A stretch of 64,000 bases of DNA from Faucicola osloensis_C (GTDB taxonomy: Bacteria > Pseudomonadota > Gammaproteobacteria > Pseudomonadales > Moraxellaceae), in assembly GCA_019353055.1 (NCBI GenBank), contig JABAHL010000009.1, positions 25,908 to 89,907 of the forward strand, read 5' to 3'. A model generated the notes under the pieces. That model had not been told where the DNA came from. It ran no database searches and saw nothing but the letters and a program-made list of their open reading frames with translations. The translations under genes were made by a program, and so were the position numbers. Below, one piece after another: positions 9,119-18,407 of this stretch. Each line of letters begins with the position of its first letter. The stretch's first letter is position 1.

Positions 9119-10963
9119 TTACCCCTGCTTCAATTTAAACTGAGACAATGGATTGTCTAGCCATTTGATTGGAAAATCACGGTCACCAAATAATCGACGT
9201 TTTGCCAGTGATTCAATTCTGGTTTTTTCAGCAAACAAGTCAAAGCACTGATAGCGAGATTGATGTTCGGGATAGCGTTGTGCAAAGGCATAAATACTAT
9301 CAGCCACTTGTTGCCAAAATACGGCTTCTGAATAGTGATAATGGGTCTGTAAAAAAATAGCAATATCAGCAAATGCCACAAAAAACAGACAAGCAACCGT
9401 CATATCACGAATACCTGCGGTATCGTCTGTTTCGATAAATGAGCCACGATTAAGCCTTGCATGTGCCTGTGGTAGTTGCTCTAAGATAGGTTTGGTATTA
9501 GGGTGAGTCAGCTTATCAGGGCAAAAGCGAATGCCATCATGCAAATCTTTCAGTAACACCTTGATGGGATAGCCATCATCATGCACCAAAACGATATTTT
9601 GGGCATGGCACTCCAATGCAATGCCTTGGGCAAATAGCATATAGATAATCGGTGTAACCGTCACGTCAATCAGTTGACCCACCCAATCTGCCATGTCATA
9701 ACGTTGCAACCAACTATCAATCAAAGGTTTGCCATTTGGCTGAATATAACTAATACCATTGAGCGGGAATGCTGACTGCCCTTGCCCTAAATACTGATGA
9801 ACATTTTCACGCCATATACTTGCCAAACCGCCATAGATTGCAGGGTGATGATAGCCTTGTTGTTGTAAGCGTTCGTGGTTTAGGCTCACCCCCATGACTT
9901 CACCCAAGAAATTCACTTGCAAATCCACGGCTTGCTTGTCGTTCGCCACCAATGTTTTTAACCAATGTGTGATGGTTGCACTATTTAATACTGTATGTTT
10001 TGCCAAAATACGGGTACTTGATGTATTCACCAAGTGCATTGCCAGTTTGAGATAAGGTGATGGCGATAGGGCGTGTTTTTTATTATCAGTAGGGTGATAA
10101 ACTAAGGTACGAATCGACTGCTGGGCATAATACTCCATGCCAACTTCACCAAGATAGACCACTTGATGCGTTTGCATTAGGGGTGTCAATGCCTCTATTA
10201 ATGTCGCTTGCCACTGCCAAGGATGAACAGGGACGAACGCAAAATGCTCAACAGCTAATTCATATTGCGATAGCCGTTCACACAACTGCTCATAAATCTC
10301 ATCACCAAGATATTGGCGACACCAACTGGCATAACCAAACTCTTGCGTGGTGTTAGTGACCAATAGCTCTGTATTAACCGCTAGCCACACCAGTTGTATC
10401 GGATGGGCAAATTCTGGACCAAAACGGTCATTATCTTCTAAGCTAAAACCCAGTCTTGATTTATAACAAGGGTGATACGGATGTCCAAAGTCCAAATAGC
10501 CTTCCAACTCATCGTAAGTCATCTCGTGTAGTTGTTTGATATGTTGCTGTCTATGGTGGAGTGATTGGCAATCATGGATGAACGTTTGACGTAATTCTTT
10601 GATAAAACTGTCTTTAAGCGTTGCCTCTTCTAATGGCATTAACACATCATTAATGACATCATCAAGGTGGACTGTTGTTTGCATACCTTGATAAGTTTTG
10701 GTTACAGGCGTATCAGATAAGCGAATCATGCCAAAGCTAAAATGCACTCGCCCAATGGCTTTATATACCACATCGTTCGGACACGTGATACTAAACTGAA
10801 CCAAGCCCTGCTCAAGACTTGAACACTCAACCACACATACGTTTGACAAAATATCTTCAAACAATAATGCCTGTAACAACTGGCGGATAACCCGTTGCTC
10901 AACTTCGTGAATAATTGCAGTATCCAGTGGCGACTGCCACACTTGCAAAGCGTTAGATGTCAA
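9119..10963 (-). CDS. NIS siderophore synthetase (IucA/IucC family), second copy
   Basis: Adenylating synthetase for citrate-hydroxamate coupling. The frame stays open to an ATG at 11062, but that start would overlap the MFS gene by about 80 bp. A TTG at 10963 preceded by AGGGG gives a 615-residue protein that begins 16 bp after the MFS stop, so I prefer it. Motifs: FVPVHPWQWQATLIEAL, the S-x-R-T-type STSIRTL equivalent in QQSIRTLVY, KLAMHLVNTSSTRILAKHT, ALECHAQNIVLVHDDG and VLLKDLHDGIRF. The ALECHAQN sequence is typical of IucA/RhbC-like enzymes. It is co-transcribed with the exporter upstream and the longer synthetase downstream. Confidence 0.88.
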   Translation of the reverse strand: MTSNALQVWQSPLDTAIIHEVEQRVIRQLLQALLFEDILSNVCVVECSSLEQGLVQFSITCPNDVVYKAIGRVHFSFGMIRLSDTPVTKTYQGMQTTVHLDDVINDVLMPLEEATLKDSFIKELRQTFIHDCQSLHHRQQHIKQLHEMTYDELEGYLDFGHPYHPCYKSRLGFSLEDNDRFGPEFAHPIQLVWLAVNTELLVTNTTQEFGYASWCRQYLGDEIYEQLCERLSQYELAVEHFAFVPVHPWQWQATLIEALTPLMQTHQVVYLGEVGMEYYAQQSIRTLVYHPTDNKKHALSPSPYLKLAMHLVNTSSTRILAKHTVLNSATITHWLKTLVANDKQAVDLQVNFLGEVMGVSLNHERLQQQGYHHPAIYGGLASIWRENVHQYLGQGQSAFPLNGISYIQPNGKPLIDSWLQRYDMADWVGQLIDVTVTPIIYMLFAQGIALECHAQNIVLVHDDGYPIKVLLKDLHDGIRFCPDKLTHPNTKPILEQLPQAHARLNRGSFIETDDTAGIRDMTVACLFFVAFADIAIFLQTHYHYSEAVFWQQVADSIYAFAQRYPEHQSRYQCFDLFAEKTRIESLAKRRLFGDRDFPIKWLDNPLSQFKLKQG

Positions 10964-10979
10964 AATATTCCCCTTAAAT

Positions 10980-12395
10980 TTATGATTGTTGTTGATTGAT
11001 AAAACTACTCGATGTTCTTGGTAATGCAAATGCAAAGGGCAAACTAAGCAATAACATCCCACCTATTAATAACAATAGCTCCTGTAAAATGCCGACCTCA
11101 TTAACGGCTTGTGTTTGACGATAATTGACATACGCCATCGCAAGCCAAATCACCAACCCTGAACATATTCGGCGACTGATATTATTGAGCGATGCACCCT
11201 CTGTAACTTTATCAGCAGGCAGTTGGCTAAAACCAACGGTCGTGGTTGGGATATAAGCAAGCCCTACGCCCAATCCATGCACACAAACCCATATGACCAC
11301 AGCAATGATAGAAATATCCACCAACTGCCAAGCCAAACCAAAACTTGCTGATGCGGTCAATATCACACCCCAACAACCGAGCAGTCTAGCACCCTGCTTG
11401 TCAACAATTTTGCCCACTAATTGCGTGGTAACACTCGCTATCAAGGTTGATGCCATCAACACCCACCCCGTCCATGTGGCAGGGTGGTGCATGACTTGTT
11501 GTATCAGCATTGGCAACAAGATTAAATACAGCATCAAGCCGATGGTTTGCGTCACACTGATAATGGTGCAATAGCGATAGATACGATTATCAAAAATGTT
11601 TACCTGTAACAAAGGGGTCGCATGGTGATATTCATAGAGCCACCAACGATAGCTACCATAACTCAGTATCCCACCCAGTCCGATCATGGCAACCATCATC
11701 CACTCAGAAAATTGAGCAGTATATTGATGAGCCACACGCTCCCACACAAAACCACCCAGTATCAAAAAACAAAGCCCTAACAAGCCTTTTTTATCCAAGT
11801 TTCGTTGCTGGATTTTAGCTTGCTGATGTGGTAGATAATGCCAGACCAAAGCCCATGCCAATCCCATCAAAGGCAAATTGATAATAAACAACGCATCCCA
11901 GCCATACCACTTGACCAAGTACGCCCCAATCAATGGACCAACTGCCAAACCCAACATCACCACCATACCCCACAGCCCCATCGTCTGACCTTGACGCTGA
12001 TGTGGTACGATTTGGTACAATATCCCTACCGACAAAGGAATCAAAATCCCCCCTGCTAGACCCTGTAAAAACCTTGCCCCAATCACCCAATCAATACTGG
12101 GTGAAAAATAACCCATCATTGACCCCAAACCAAAGACCGCAAGGGCAGTCAAATACAATGTTTTTCGGACAAAAATTGTCGCTAAATAACTCACCATGAT
12201 TAGCCCGATTGCCATGGCAATCACATAAGCATTTAATACCCAACTAGCGCTCACTAGTGGAACACCAAACACTTGCATAAACAGTGGGATAGCGGGGTTT
12301 AATGCACTATTGCTGAGACTGACGACTACACCGCCAAGTAGGAGCGAAAAAATCACAGCAGAATTTGACAGTGACTGTGGTGTGTGTTTTGACAT
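10980..12395 (-). CDS. MFS transporter (DHA2-type, 14 TM), probable siderophore exporter
   Basis: A 471-residue integral membrane protein with about 14 hydrophobic helices. The MFS motif-A-like loop is weak (VSYLATIFVRKTLYL), and GARFLQGLAGGILIPLSVGILY matches motif C/B of drug:H+ antiporters (DHA2, EmrB-like). Placement in the middle of the siderophore biosynthesis operon, between acyltransferase and NIS synthetase genes, points to export of the finished siderophore rather than drug efflux. It starts 33 bp after the acyltransferase stop. Similar exporters lie in many NIS clusters (for example AlcS, IucX-like). Confidence 0.85.
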   Translation of the reverse strand: MSKHTPQSLSNSAVIFSLLLGGVVVSLSNSALNPAIPLFMQVFGVPLVSASWVLNAYVIAMAIGLIMVSYLATIFVRKTLYLTALAVFGLGSMMGYFSPSIDWVIGARFLQGLAGGILIPLSVGILYQIVPHQRQGQTMGLWGMVVMLGLAVGPLIGAYLVKWYGWDALFIINLPLMGLAWALVWHYLPHQQAKIQQRNLDKKGLLGLCFLILGGFVWERVAHQYTAQFSEWMMVAMIGLGGILSYGSYRWWLYEYHHATPLLQVNIFDNRIYRYCTIISVTQTIGLMLYLILLPMLIQQVMHHPATWTGWVLMASTLIASVTTQLVGKIVDKQGARLLGCWGVILTASASFGLAWQLVDISIIAVVIWVCVHGLGVGLAYIPTTTVGFSQLPADKVTEGASLNNISRRICSGLVIWLAMAYVNYRQTQAVNEVGILQELLLLIGGMLLLSLPFAFALPRTSSSFINQQQS

Positions 12396-12428
12396 ATCAG
12401 CAATTACCCATACGACCCTAAGCTAGGA

Positions 12429-13043
12429 TTACAAAGTATCTGTGATTGTTGGATAAAAACTTTGATAGCCATTTGATTGATAAAAATCCTCACGATGACA
12501 AAAGTACAAACTGGCTTTTTTCTCAGGCATCTCAATATAGCGTTGCAAAAAATAGCCAAATTGCTTTGTCACCCATTGATATAACTCAATGCTGCTATCT
12601 GGCTCTACCACAATTTTAGTTGCCTCAGTATGTTCAAAAATAAACTCTGAAATCAGCATCCCTGTCGGTTTTAGGTAGCCTCGACCCACCGCATCCGTAT
12701 TACCCAACAATAAATGCCAGCCAATATCACTATCTTTAGCTTGGTAATAGCGAGCAAGACGGTCACGTTTGGCTTCATAAACTTCGGTATAGCCAATATC
12801 CACCCCATCGCAGACAACGATGTATAGACGCTGGTGGTCATCAGCAAGAGCTTTTTCGATATGGGCTTTAAGTGCTGACATTGGCAGGTGTAATTGCCAT
12901 TGAGCGACAACATGTTCGGCGTGCATCCATTGGTAAATCAATGGCATATCTTCAGGATAGCGTAACGCACGCAAGCAAAAGGTTTTTTGATAAAAATTTC
13001 GACTAAATTGATTGGGTAGCTGTGTCATCATCGCTGATTTCAT
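12429..13043 (-). CDS. GNAT-family siderophore acyltransferase (IucB/AlcB/RhbD-like)
   Basis: Probably acetylates (or acylates) the N-hydroxyl group made by the neighbouring hydroxylase, producing the hydroxamate. At 204 aa it carries the AlcB-type GNAT core: DMPLIYQWMHAEHVVAQWQL, YIVVCDGVDIGYTEVYEAKRD, DIGWHLLLGNTDAVGRGY and the terminal VVEPDSSIELYQWVTKQFGY then LYFCHREDFYQ. The start abuts the hydroxylase stop with no gap. Acyl-chain length (acetyl in aerobactin and schizokinen, longer in acinetoferrin) cannot be judged from the sequence. Confidence 0.87.
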   Translation of the reverse strand: MKSAMMTQLPNQFSRNFYQKTFCLRALRYPEDMPLIYQWMHAEHVVAQWQLHLPMSALKAHIEKALADDHQRLYIVVCDGVDIGYTEVYEAKRDRLARYYQAKDSDIGWHLLLGNTDAVGRGYLKPTGMLISEFIFEHTEATKIVVEPDSSIELYQWVTKQFGYFLQRYIEMPEKKASLYFCHREDFYQSNGYQSFYPTITDTL

Positions 13044-14426
13044 TTATGGCACCTCATCATGTGACACATTGTTAGCATGACCGAAAGTTTGGAATACCGT
13101 CAAAGCTTGCGTATCAAAATAAGGCTCGCCCAAAATTTGATTGGCAATCACCCCTGCTCGATACGCCCCCAGCCCAAGGTCGGGTGTACCTATGCCATGA
13201 CTGTGTAATTCTTGATTTTGTACAAACACTTCCCCAACATGCTCTGTTGATGAACCCAATATCAAACGATAATCATGGCTAATTTTGGGCTGTCCCAAAG
13301 TCGTTGTTGTCACTTCTGGCATCAGAGCATCCATACAACTTGGGAATTGATGTTGATAACCTGTTCCAGCGATAATACAATCATAAGTCTTTTGGCAAGA
13401 CTGCTGTTGCTGACGTTGAAAAAACTGCACCGCTAAACGCTCATCGACTCTTACCACGGAATCAAGCTGACAGTTTGCCATCAAGGTGCAATGCTGAGGA
13501 CGATTACCTATGGTACGTTCATACAGTAGCTGATAAATATCTTGAATCGTGCTCATGCCCATGCCTTTATACATCAGACCTTGTTCACACAGTAGTTGAG
13601 CCTTGATAGACTCATCCAAATGGTAGTAATACTCTGTATAAGCAGGGCTGAAATGCTCCAACCCAAGTGGCGAATACTCCATCGGAAAAAACCCTGACGA
13701 CCGTGTTACCCAGTCTAGCTCATAATTAAGCTTGCTATCGGTGTACTGCTGTTGCAACAGATGACGATACACTTCAGCTGAGGACTGCCCTGACCCGATA
13801 ACCAAAATATGTGGAATATCGATGTGCTTTTTTAGTGCGGACAAATCAAACTGACGGGCAAAGTTAGCAGAGTGCATACAACGATTAGGCATGTCATTAG
13901 CGACAGCCTGTAATACTTTCGGCAAGGTCGGCTGTGTACCTGTCCCAATGACCACATGACGAGCATGGTAGCGGTGACTGATGCCATTTTGTATGACAGT
14001 AACCACATAGCCCACGCCACAGCTAGATTTTTCGACACTTTTTACATGACTATCAAAAACCACATTGGGTAATTGATGAGCAGCCCATTGGCAATAATCA
14101 TTGTATTCCTGACGAGGGATTTTGAAATTTTCTAAAAAATAAAACTTTAACAGTCTTTTTTTATGGCTTAAATAATTCAAAAAACCATACCGACTGGTGG
14201 GGGCAACCAACGTCACCAAGTCAGCAAAAAATGGGACTTGGAGCGTAGTTTTTGGTAACAACATTCCTTCATGCCAATTAAAATCACTATTTTTTTCAAA
14301 AAACAGAGAAGTTATATTAGAGGTTACTGCTTTTTTTGATTCATTCGCTTGCACAAGCAAGGCAGCCAAACTTAAATTAAAAGGACCTAAACCAATACCA
14401 ATGACATCAAGCACAATGCACCCCAT
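13044..14426 (-). CDS. FAD-dependent lysine/ornithine/diamine N-hydroxylase (IucD-like)
   Basis: Hydroxylates the terminal amine of lysine, ornithine or a diamine with O2 and NADPH, the first step of hydroxamate formation. Motifs in order: N-terminal FAD-binding DVIGIGLGPFNLSLAALL, LQVPFFADLVTLVAPTSRYG (substrate-binding region of the IucD/PvdA family), NADPH-binding HILVIGSGQSSAEVYRHL and the C-terminal D-x3-A-T-G-Y-type motif CIIAGTGYQHQFP. Length 460 aa is slightly long compared with IucD (about 445). The start overlaps the end of the first NIS gene by 20 bp, suggesting coupled translation. No diamine-forming DAT/DDC pair is in this window, so lysine, ornithine or an imported diamine is the likely substrate. 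Confidence 0.92.
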   Translation of the reverse strand: MGCIVLDVIGIGLGPFNLSLAALLVQANESKKAVTSNITSLFFEKNSDFNWHEGMLLPKTTLQVPFFADLVTLVAPTSRYGFLNYLSHKKRLLKFYFLENFKIPRQEYNDYCQWAAHQLPNVVFDSHVKSVEKSSCGVGYVVTVIQNGISHRYHARHVVIGTGTQPTLPKVLQAVANDMPNRCMHSANFARQFDLSALKKHIDIPHILVIGSGQSSAEVYRHLLQQQYTDSKLNYELDWVTRSSGFFPMEYSPLGLEHFSPAYTEYYYHLDESIKAQLLCEQGLMYKGMGMSTIQDIYQLLYERTIGNRPQHCTLMANCQLDSVVRVDERLAVQFFQRQQQQSCQKTYDCIIAGTGYQHQFPSCMDALMPEVTTTTLGQPKISHDYRLILGSSTEHVGEVFVQNQELHSHGIGTPDLGLGAYRAGVIANQILGEPYFDTQALTVFQTFGHANNVSHDEVP

Positions 14427-16227
14427 TATTTAATTGACGTGAATAAATAGGTTGTAATGGATTTGGCACATTGACATACACAGATTGGGTTTCAACAGGT
14501 GCAGTCAATTCATCCAACCCTTGCATACGGGTCAATAAATTACCCTTAAAAGGAAGCATGTCCTGTCTAAGCAATAGCTCAAATAACTCTCGATGAGGAT
14601 AGCGTTGTTCTAATGCCATCAATCTATTGACGAGTTGCGTGAGTAGTTGCTCTTCGCTTGCCCAACCTGTACGTGCAATAGCAGTGATAAGTCCAAATAG
14701 ATGGTTGGCGATAATATAATAAGCAAATCGCTCATTGGCAAAAAATTCAGGCACAACACATTCTGCCTCATCCATTAAGGCGGGTATTTCATCTATTAAT
14801 GAGCCTGCGTACTCGGCAATATAGCCAAATCCTTGATTATCCCTTACCCACAATCGGCTTGGATAATAATCCTTTAACTCAAGCAAGCTATTTTGTTGAT
14901 GGGCTTCAAACCCCAACCCATGTTCATAATAAAGCGACACTAATGGCTCAAATCCTACTTTTAAGTAGCTGTCAAACCAGTCGCTAGCAATGACTGTGTT
15001 ATCTTGGGCAGTATTTGCTTTAATCGCTTGGAATAATGTCTTAATTCGATTGGTACATCGAGTCGGATGGTCTTGGCATAAACTGGCTAAATTTGAAACT
15101 TGTATAGATGGGTCAAATGGATTGTCCCTTAAAATACAAATGGTTTCATTAATAACCTCACCATCAATGGTGAGTGCAAGCCAAGCAGGGTCATTAATGA
15201 CTGACAAGGTGGGGTATTGTTGTTTTAGACGTTTGCCAAACTCACTTCGCCAGATTTGACAAGCATAATAGCCACGCTGACACTCTTTGGCTAAATTGAT
15301 TCTGACTGAATTGGTAATAGCAACTGATAGGGAAAGCTTGAACATCCAAGGGGCATCAAAACTGGCAAGCGTTCTGACCGAAGTGGTCGGTGATAGATAC
15401 CAGCCCATTGCTCCTAACGGATAGATTTTTTGCTGTTGAAACAACGTTTCATACCAAGGTTGCTGTTGCAAAAATCTTGCTTGCCAAGGATGTAATGGCA
15501 ACAACCGATAATCTGTGTGTTGCTGTAGCATTTTTTGCTGATAGTCTGTTAAATAAGGTGTGAGCTTAGTTAATAGCTCTTGATAAATATCTTCACCGTC
15601 CACCCAGTTACCTGTAACATAATCTGACTGCACCAACCAATAGTTAAGTTGGAATTTACTTTGTGTTTCAGGGGCGTATTGTTCCCATTCTTGTGCATAA
15701 AAACCATCTCGACCTTTGGGCGTTGGGTGCATGGTGTGACCATATATGAGATTTTGTTCCGTCTCCACAAAATTTAATTCTGCACTGACAATATCATCAA
15801 TATTATCTAAACGATGGGTAAGTATCTTGCCTAACCCTTCATAACTTTGTAACCAACGCCCTAACACCTCATGTGATTTATCAGTAGTGGATTGGGTGTT
15901 AGATGATAATTGATAATAAGCAATACTTTGTAATACCAATGTTGCCACTGTTGATGCAGTGTAATCACAGCTTTGACCATTCAAAAATACCGTCGGCTCT
16001 TCCAAAAATCGTACATTACCTAGCTGACTTACCTTGTCAATAGGCACTCGTAATAACATTGACGTAGGCAACAAAGGCACTTCAAGTAAGGGTTGACGTT
16101 GTGAAAAATTTAAACACGCTTCATTTTGCTCTGAAACCTCTATATAACGCCCGACCCCAAGTTCATAGCAATAAGCGTTGATTAGATTTTGTAAAGCCAA
16201 CCGATTTTGAATCTCAGTCTGCAACAT
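14407..16227 (-). CDS. NIS siderophore synthetase (IucA/IucC family), first gene of the operon
   Basis: First gene of the biosynthetic operon and one of three IucA/IucC-type ligases. The 606-residue protein starts at ATG 16227 with AGGGAAA upstream. Motifs: HPTPKGRDGFYAQEWEQYAP (near 167-186), LLPLHPWQARFLQQQPW, LSPTTSVRTLASFDAPW (S-x-R-T), KLSLSVAITNSVRINLAKEC, GLGFEAHQQNSLLELKDYYP and LWVRDNQGFGYI. The HPTPKGRDG box is typical of citrate-activating (type A-like) synthetases such as IucA and AcsD, so this one may carry out the first condensation. Two Fur-like sites lie 18-64 bp upstream. Confidence 0.9.
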   Translation of the reverse strand: MLQTEIQNRLALQNLINAYCYELGVGRYIEVSEQNEACLNFSQRQPLLEVPLLPTSMLLRVPIDKVSQLGNVRFLEEPTVFLNGQSCDYTASTVATLVLQSIAYYQLSSNTQSTTDKSHEVLGRWLQSYEGLGKILTHRLDNIDDIVSAELNFVETEQNLIYGHTMHPTPKGRDGFYAQEWEQYAPETQSKFQLNYWLVQSDYVTGNWVDGEDIYQELLTKLTPYLTDYQQKMLQQHTDYRLLPLHPWQARFLQQQPWYETLFQQQKIYPLGAMGWYLSPTTSVRTLASFDAPWMFKLSLSVAITNSVRINLAKECQRGYYACQIWRSEFGKRLKQQYPTLSVINDPAWLALTIDGEVINETICILRDNPFDPSIQVSNLASLCQDHPTRCTNRIKTLFQAIKANTAQDNTVIASDWFDSYLKVGFEPLVSLYYEHGLGFEAHQQNSLLELKDYYPSRLWVRDNQGFGYIAEYAGSLIDEIPALMDEAECVVPEFFANERFAYYIIANHLFGLITAIARTGWASEEQLLTQLVNRLMALEQRYPHRELFELLLRQDMLPFKGNLLTRMQGLDELTAPVETQSVYVNVPNPLQPIYSRQLNNGVHCA

Positions 16228-16244
16228 AAATTTCCCTAAAATTT

Positions 16245-16291
16245 AAATGATAATGATTTTTAGTTTGCAAATAATAATCATTATCATTTAA
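16245..16291. promoter_or_regulatory. Tandem Fur-like boxes upstream of the siderophore biosynthetic operon
   Basis: Two GATAAT-hexamer arrays: AAATGATAATGATTTTTAG (16245-16263) and AATAATAATCATTATCATTT (from 16270). Both resemble the Fur consensus on one strand or the other and lie directly upstream of the first NIS synthetase (start 16227). They predict iron repression of the whole seven-gene operon. Confidence 0.8.
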
Positions 16292-16411
16292 TTCTTCAAC
16301 TATTTATTTTTTATTTATGATAATTGCATTAAATTTTACCCAAAATTCAAAAAATCGAGCGTTAAGAAATGGTGTCGAATATTTGAGATACCCTAATAAT
16401 GTCCAAAAAAA

Positions 16412-16507
16412 CACTCGTTTTTTGGATAGGTTTCCTATCATCAAGCTGATAAATTATCGACAAAATTCCTTAATTTACCTTAGCATATTATTTTCTCCGT
16501 TTTCTGT
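16412..16507 (-). repeat. Dispersed repeat with hairpin, copy C (inverted)
   Basis: Read on the minus strand this carries CGGAGAAAATAATATGCTAA, matching the start of copies A (37779-37865) and B (51550-51635). At its other end it has a TCCAAAAAA...TTTTTTGGA hairpin like copy B's. It is the most diverged of the three. It fills much of the 320-bp gap between the Fur boxes and the IS at 16549; nothing else recognisable is there. Confidence 0.45.
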
Positions 16508-16598
16508 TCTAACCCCTATATAATCCGAATTCTGAGATGCACGCTGATTGAACCGTCCCGGGATTGTCGGAGACCTAAAACTCTGAGACAATACCAAA

Positions 16599-16916
16599 AT
16601 GAAAAGCAGACAATACGCAACAGAAGTTAAGAGTAGAGCCATCGAATTACTCATCGAATCGCAAAAAGATTATCCCTCACTGTGGGCGGCCATCCAAGCC
16701 ATCGCCCCCAAATTCGGGTGTACCCCTGAAACCCTACGCTCATGGCATCAAAAGCACCTAGCTAAGCAAAATCCTGTGACCGTTACTACTCAAAGCCAAG
16801 CTGCTCGTATCGCTGAACTTGAGCGAGAAAACCGAGAACTCAAACAAGCGAACGAAATCATTCGCAAGGCAGCCGGTATTGAAGCCCAGGCGGAGAAGGG
16901 CCGCAAACCCAAGTGA
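16599..16916 (+). CDS. IS3-family transposase OrfA
   Basis: Helix-turn-helix protein of 105 aa (IAPKFGCTPETLRSWHQKH) followed by a leucine-zipper-like segment (AARIAELERENRELKQANEI), the usual OrfA layout that binds the IS ends and multimerises. It overlaps orfB by 4 bp (the orfB frame opens at 16913), the arrangement used for programmed frameshifting to an OrfAB transposase. This reading frame is intact. A second, truncated copy of the same IS end lies at 25429-25635. Confidence 0.9.
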   Translation: MKSRQYATEVKSRAIELLIESQKDYPSLWAAIQAIAPKFGCTPETLRSWHQKHLAKQNPVTVTTQSQAARIAELERENRELKQANEIIRKAAGIEAQAEKGRKPK

Positions 16917-17322
16917 TGGTCAAATTCATTGATGATGAAAAAGAAAAATATGGGATCGAGCTGATTTGCAGAATTCTGCCAATCGCTCCATCAACCTATT
17001 ATCGCATCAAAGACGAGCAGGAAAACCCAGAGAAGCAAAGCCGACGTAAACAAAGTGACAAACACCTCATAGAGCAAATTAAACAAATTTGGCAAGACAG
17101 TGGCTGTCGTTATGGTATCCGTAAAGTCTGGCATAAGCTTAAGCAGGATTGTATGCCCAAATTAGGTCGCTGCACGGTTGAACGACTGATGAAACAGCTA
17201 GGCATTCAAGGCGTATGGCGGGGCAAAGGCAAAATCACCACCAAACAGCGTGATGACCAAGACAAACCCGCTGATTTGGTCAAACGCAATTTTACTGCCG
17301 ATGCCCCAAACAAGAAAAGACT

Positions 17323-17344
17323 CTTGCGGAGCAGTGCTCCTCAG
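17323..17344 (+). repeat. Short palindromic insert P1 in IS3 orfB
   Basis: CTTGCGGAGCAGTGCTCCTC with core GGAGCAGTGCTCC, lying in frame just before the first catalytic Asp motif. The identical 22-bp segment occurs at the homologous site of another transposase (32499-32520). Confidence 0.75.
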
Positions 17345-17620
17345 GTCGCTGACTTTACCTATATCAAGACTAAAACAGGCTGGGTTTACACCGCCTTTGT
17401 CATTGATGTGTTTAAACGGGTCATCGTCGGTTGGAAAGTATCCAATCGCATGGATACCCAACTGGTACTTGATGCTCTAAATCAAGCGTTAGATGCTCGT
17501 GGCAGACCTAGCGGGGTAATTCATCATAGTGATAAAGGCAGCCAGTACCTATCGATTAAATACGGTGAACGGCTGAAACAGTCTGGACTTGCCGCATCGG
17601 TAGGTACAACTGGTGACTCC

Positions 17621-17682
17621 ACTTCGGGCATAGCCCTACGTCTTGCACTCGGGCAAAGCAGTGTTTTGCTATTCCTCGCTCA
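17621..17682 (-). repeat. Long palindromic insert P2 in IS3 orfB
   Basis: A 62-bp segment between GDS and DNALAES, seemingly replacing one aromatic codon. It holds the palindrome GCAAAGCAGTGTTTTGC next to a CTTGCACTCGGG block. Related to P3, P5 and P7. Confidence 0.75.
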
Positions 17683-17846
17683 GATAATGCCCTAGCTGAA
17701 AGCGTCAATGGGCTATACAAAACGGAGGTGATTGATTACTTCAAACATGAATGGGAAGGCATCAATGATGTTGCTTTAACTACCCTTGATTGGGTACACT
17801 GGTACAACCATGAGCGATTACATTCTAGAAATGGATATTTGTCGCC

Positions 17847-17907
17847 TGAACGAGGATTAGCGAAGCACTGCTTCGCCCGAGTGCAAGACGGAGAGCTAGG
17901 CTCGTAG
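17847..17907 (+). repeat. Long palindromic insert P3 at the end of IS3 orfB
   Basis: Contains GCGAAGCACTGCTTCGC followed by CCGAGTGCAAGACGGAGAGC. It replaces the expected C-terminus after LSP. It has the opposite orientation to P2. Confidence 0.7.
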
Positions 17908-18002
17908 TGGATGCGGAGAATATTTACTATTGTTCATTAAAACCGTCAGGCTATGCTGCTTGACTCAAGCAATCTTGTCTCCGATAAACTCGGGACGGTT
18001 CA

Positions 18003-18167
18003 GTAAAAACTGGTATTAAAACGCGGTATGAGATAACTAAAAGAATCAGGCCTTTTATTGATGTGGCTTATCAATATGAAAAAGGACAAAAAGCTACCTC
18101 TATGCAAGAAGCTACGGAGTCTGAGAAAGGTTGGAAATATGGTGCAGGTATCGAATTAGTTTTTTAA
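18003..18167 (+). pseudogene. copB: Truncated copB (outer-membrane copper resistance protein), C-terminal remnant
   Basis: Immediately right of the IS, a frame of 54 codons ends at TAA 18167. It encodes RYEITKRIRPFIDVAYQYEK and ends WKYGAGIELVF, which matches the final beta-strands of CopB (outer-membrane copper-binding barrel). The 5' part is absent. Its location just upstream of the cus operon shows that a larger copper-resistance island was cut by the IS. Confidence 0.75.
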
Positions 18168-18186
18168 GGTGATATGACTTAGTATC

Positions 18187-18214
18187 ATGAATGATAGCTT
18201 TGGCTATCATTCAT
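18187..18214. terminator. Hairpin downstream of the copB remnant
   Basis: ATGAATGATAGC and GCTATCATTCAT form a perfect 12-bp stem with a TTTG loop, followed by AAAATTATTGC. The stem is strong but the T-tract is weak. It probably ends copB transcription. Confidence 0.6.
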
Positions 18215-18407
18215 AAAATTATTGCTATTTAATTTCGAATATGTAAAACTACTCCACTCTCAACTCTTTATAATTCATTAATTTTAAAAGGCTTAAAATT
18301 TAATAACTTTTTAGCCAAAAATTGCAAGCCTAGTATTTACAGGGCTTTAGAAAAAAGAGTTGAGAGTCAGGTTAAAACTAAAGAAACTTAAATTTTGGTC
18401 TAAATCT

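Larger units (their letters stand above)
16913..17907 (+). pseudogene. IS3-family transposase OrfB, disrupted by palindromic inserts
   Basis: DDE integrase-type catalytic subunit. An open frame runs 16913-17695 (260 aa) and covers the HTH_21 region, ADFTYIKTKTGWVYTAFVID (first Asp) and the second-Asp region GVIHHSDKGSQY. An in-frame segment encoding LRSSAPQ sits just before ADFTYI where other IS3 enzymes have a Trp. After GDS, a 62-bp insert (17621-17682) shifts the frame. The rest, with the third catalytic residue (DNALAESVNGLYKTEVI), continues in another frame from 17683. A further insert after LSP gives the odd tail ERGLAKHCFARVQDGELGS. The single copy is therefore probably inactive. Confidence 0.85.
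16549..18002. mobile_element. IS3-family (IS51-group-like) element, transposase interrupted
   Basis: Bounded by 26-bp imperfect inverted repeats that begin TGAACCGTCCCG at 16549 and end CGGGACGGTTCA at 18002 (1454 bp). It holds orfA, orfB and three inserted palindromic segments. No target duplication is visible (GAT on the left, GTA on the right). The right flank is the 3' end of copB but the left flank is not its 5' end, so a deletion accompanied or followed the insertion. Confidence 0.88.

Noticed and set aside
11002..11062. ATG at 11062 as start of the second NIS synthetase
   Set aside because: It would overlap the MFS gene by about 80 bp and add a Cys-rich, unrelated N-terminus. TTG 10963 has AGGGG upstream and gives a normal protein length.
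16317..16523. 68-codon plus-strand frame upstream of the IS3 element
   Set aside because: It coincides with the dispersed repeat and shows no ribosome-binding site or recognisable protein pattern.
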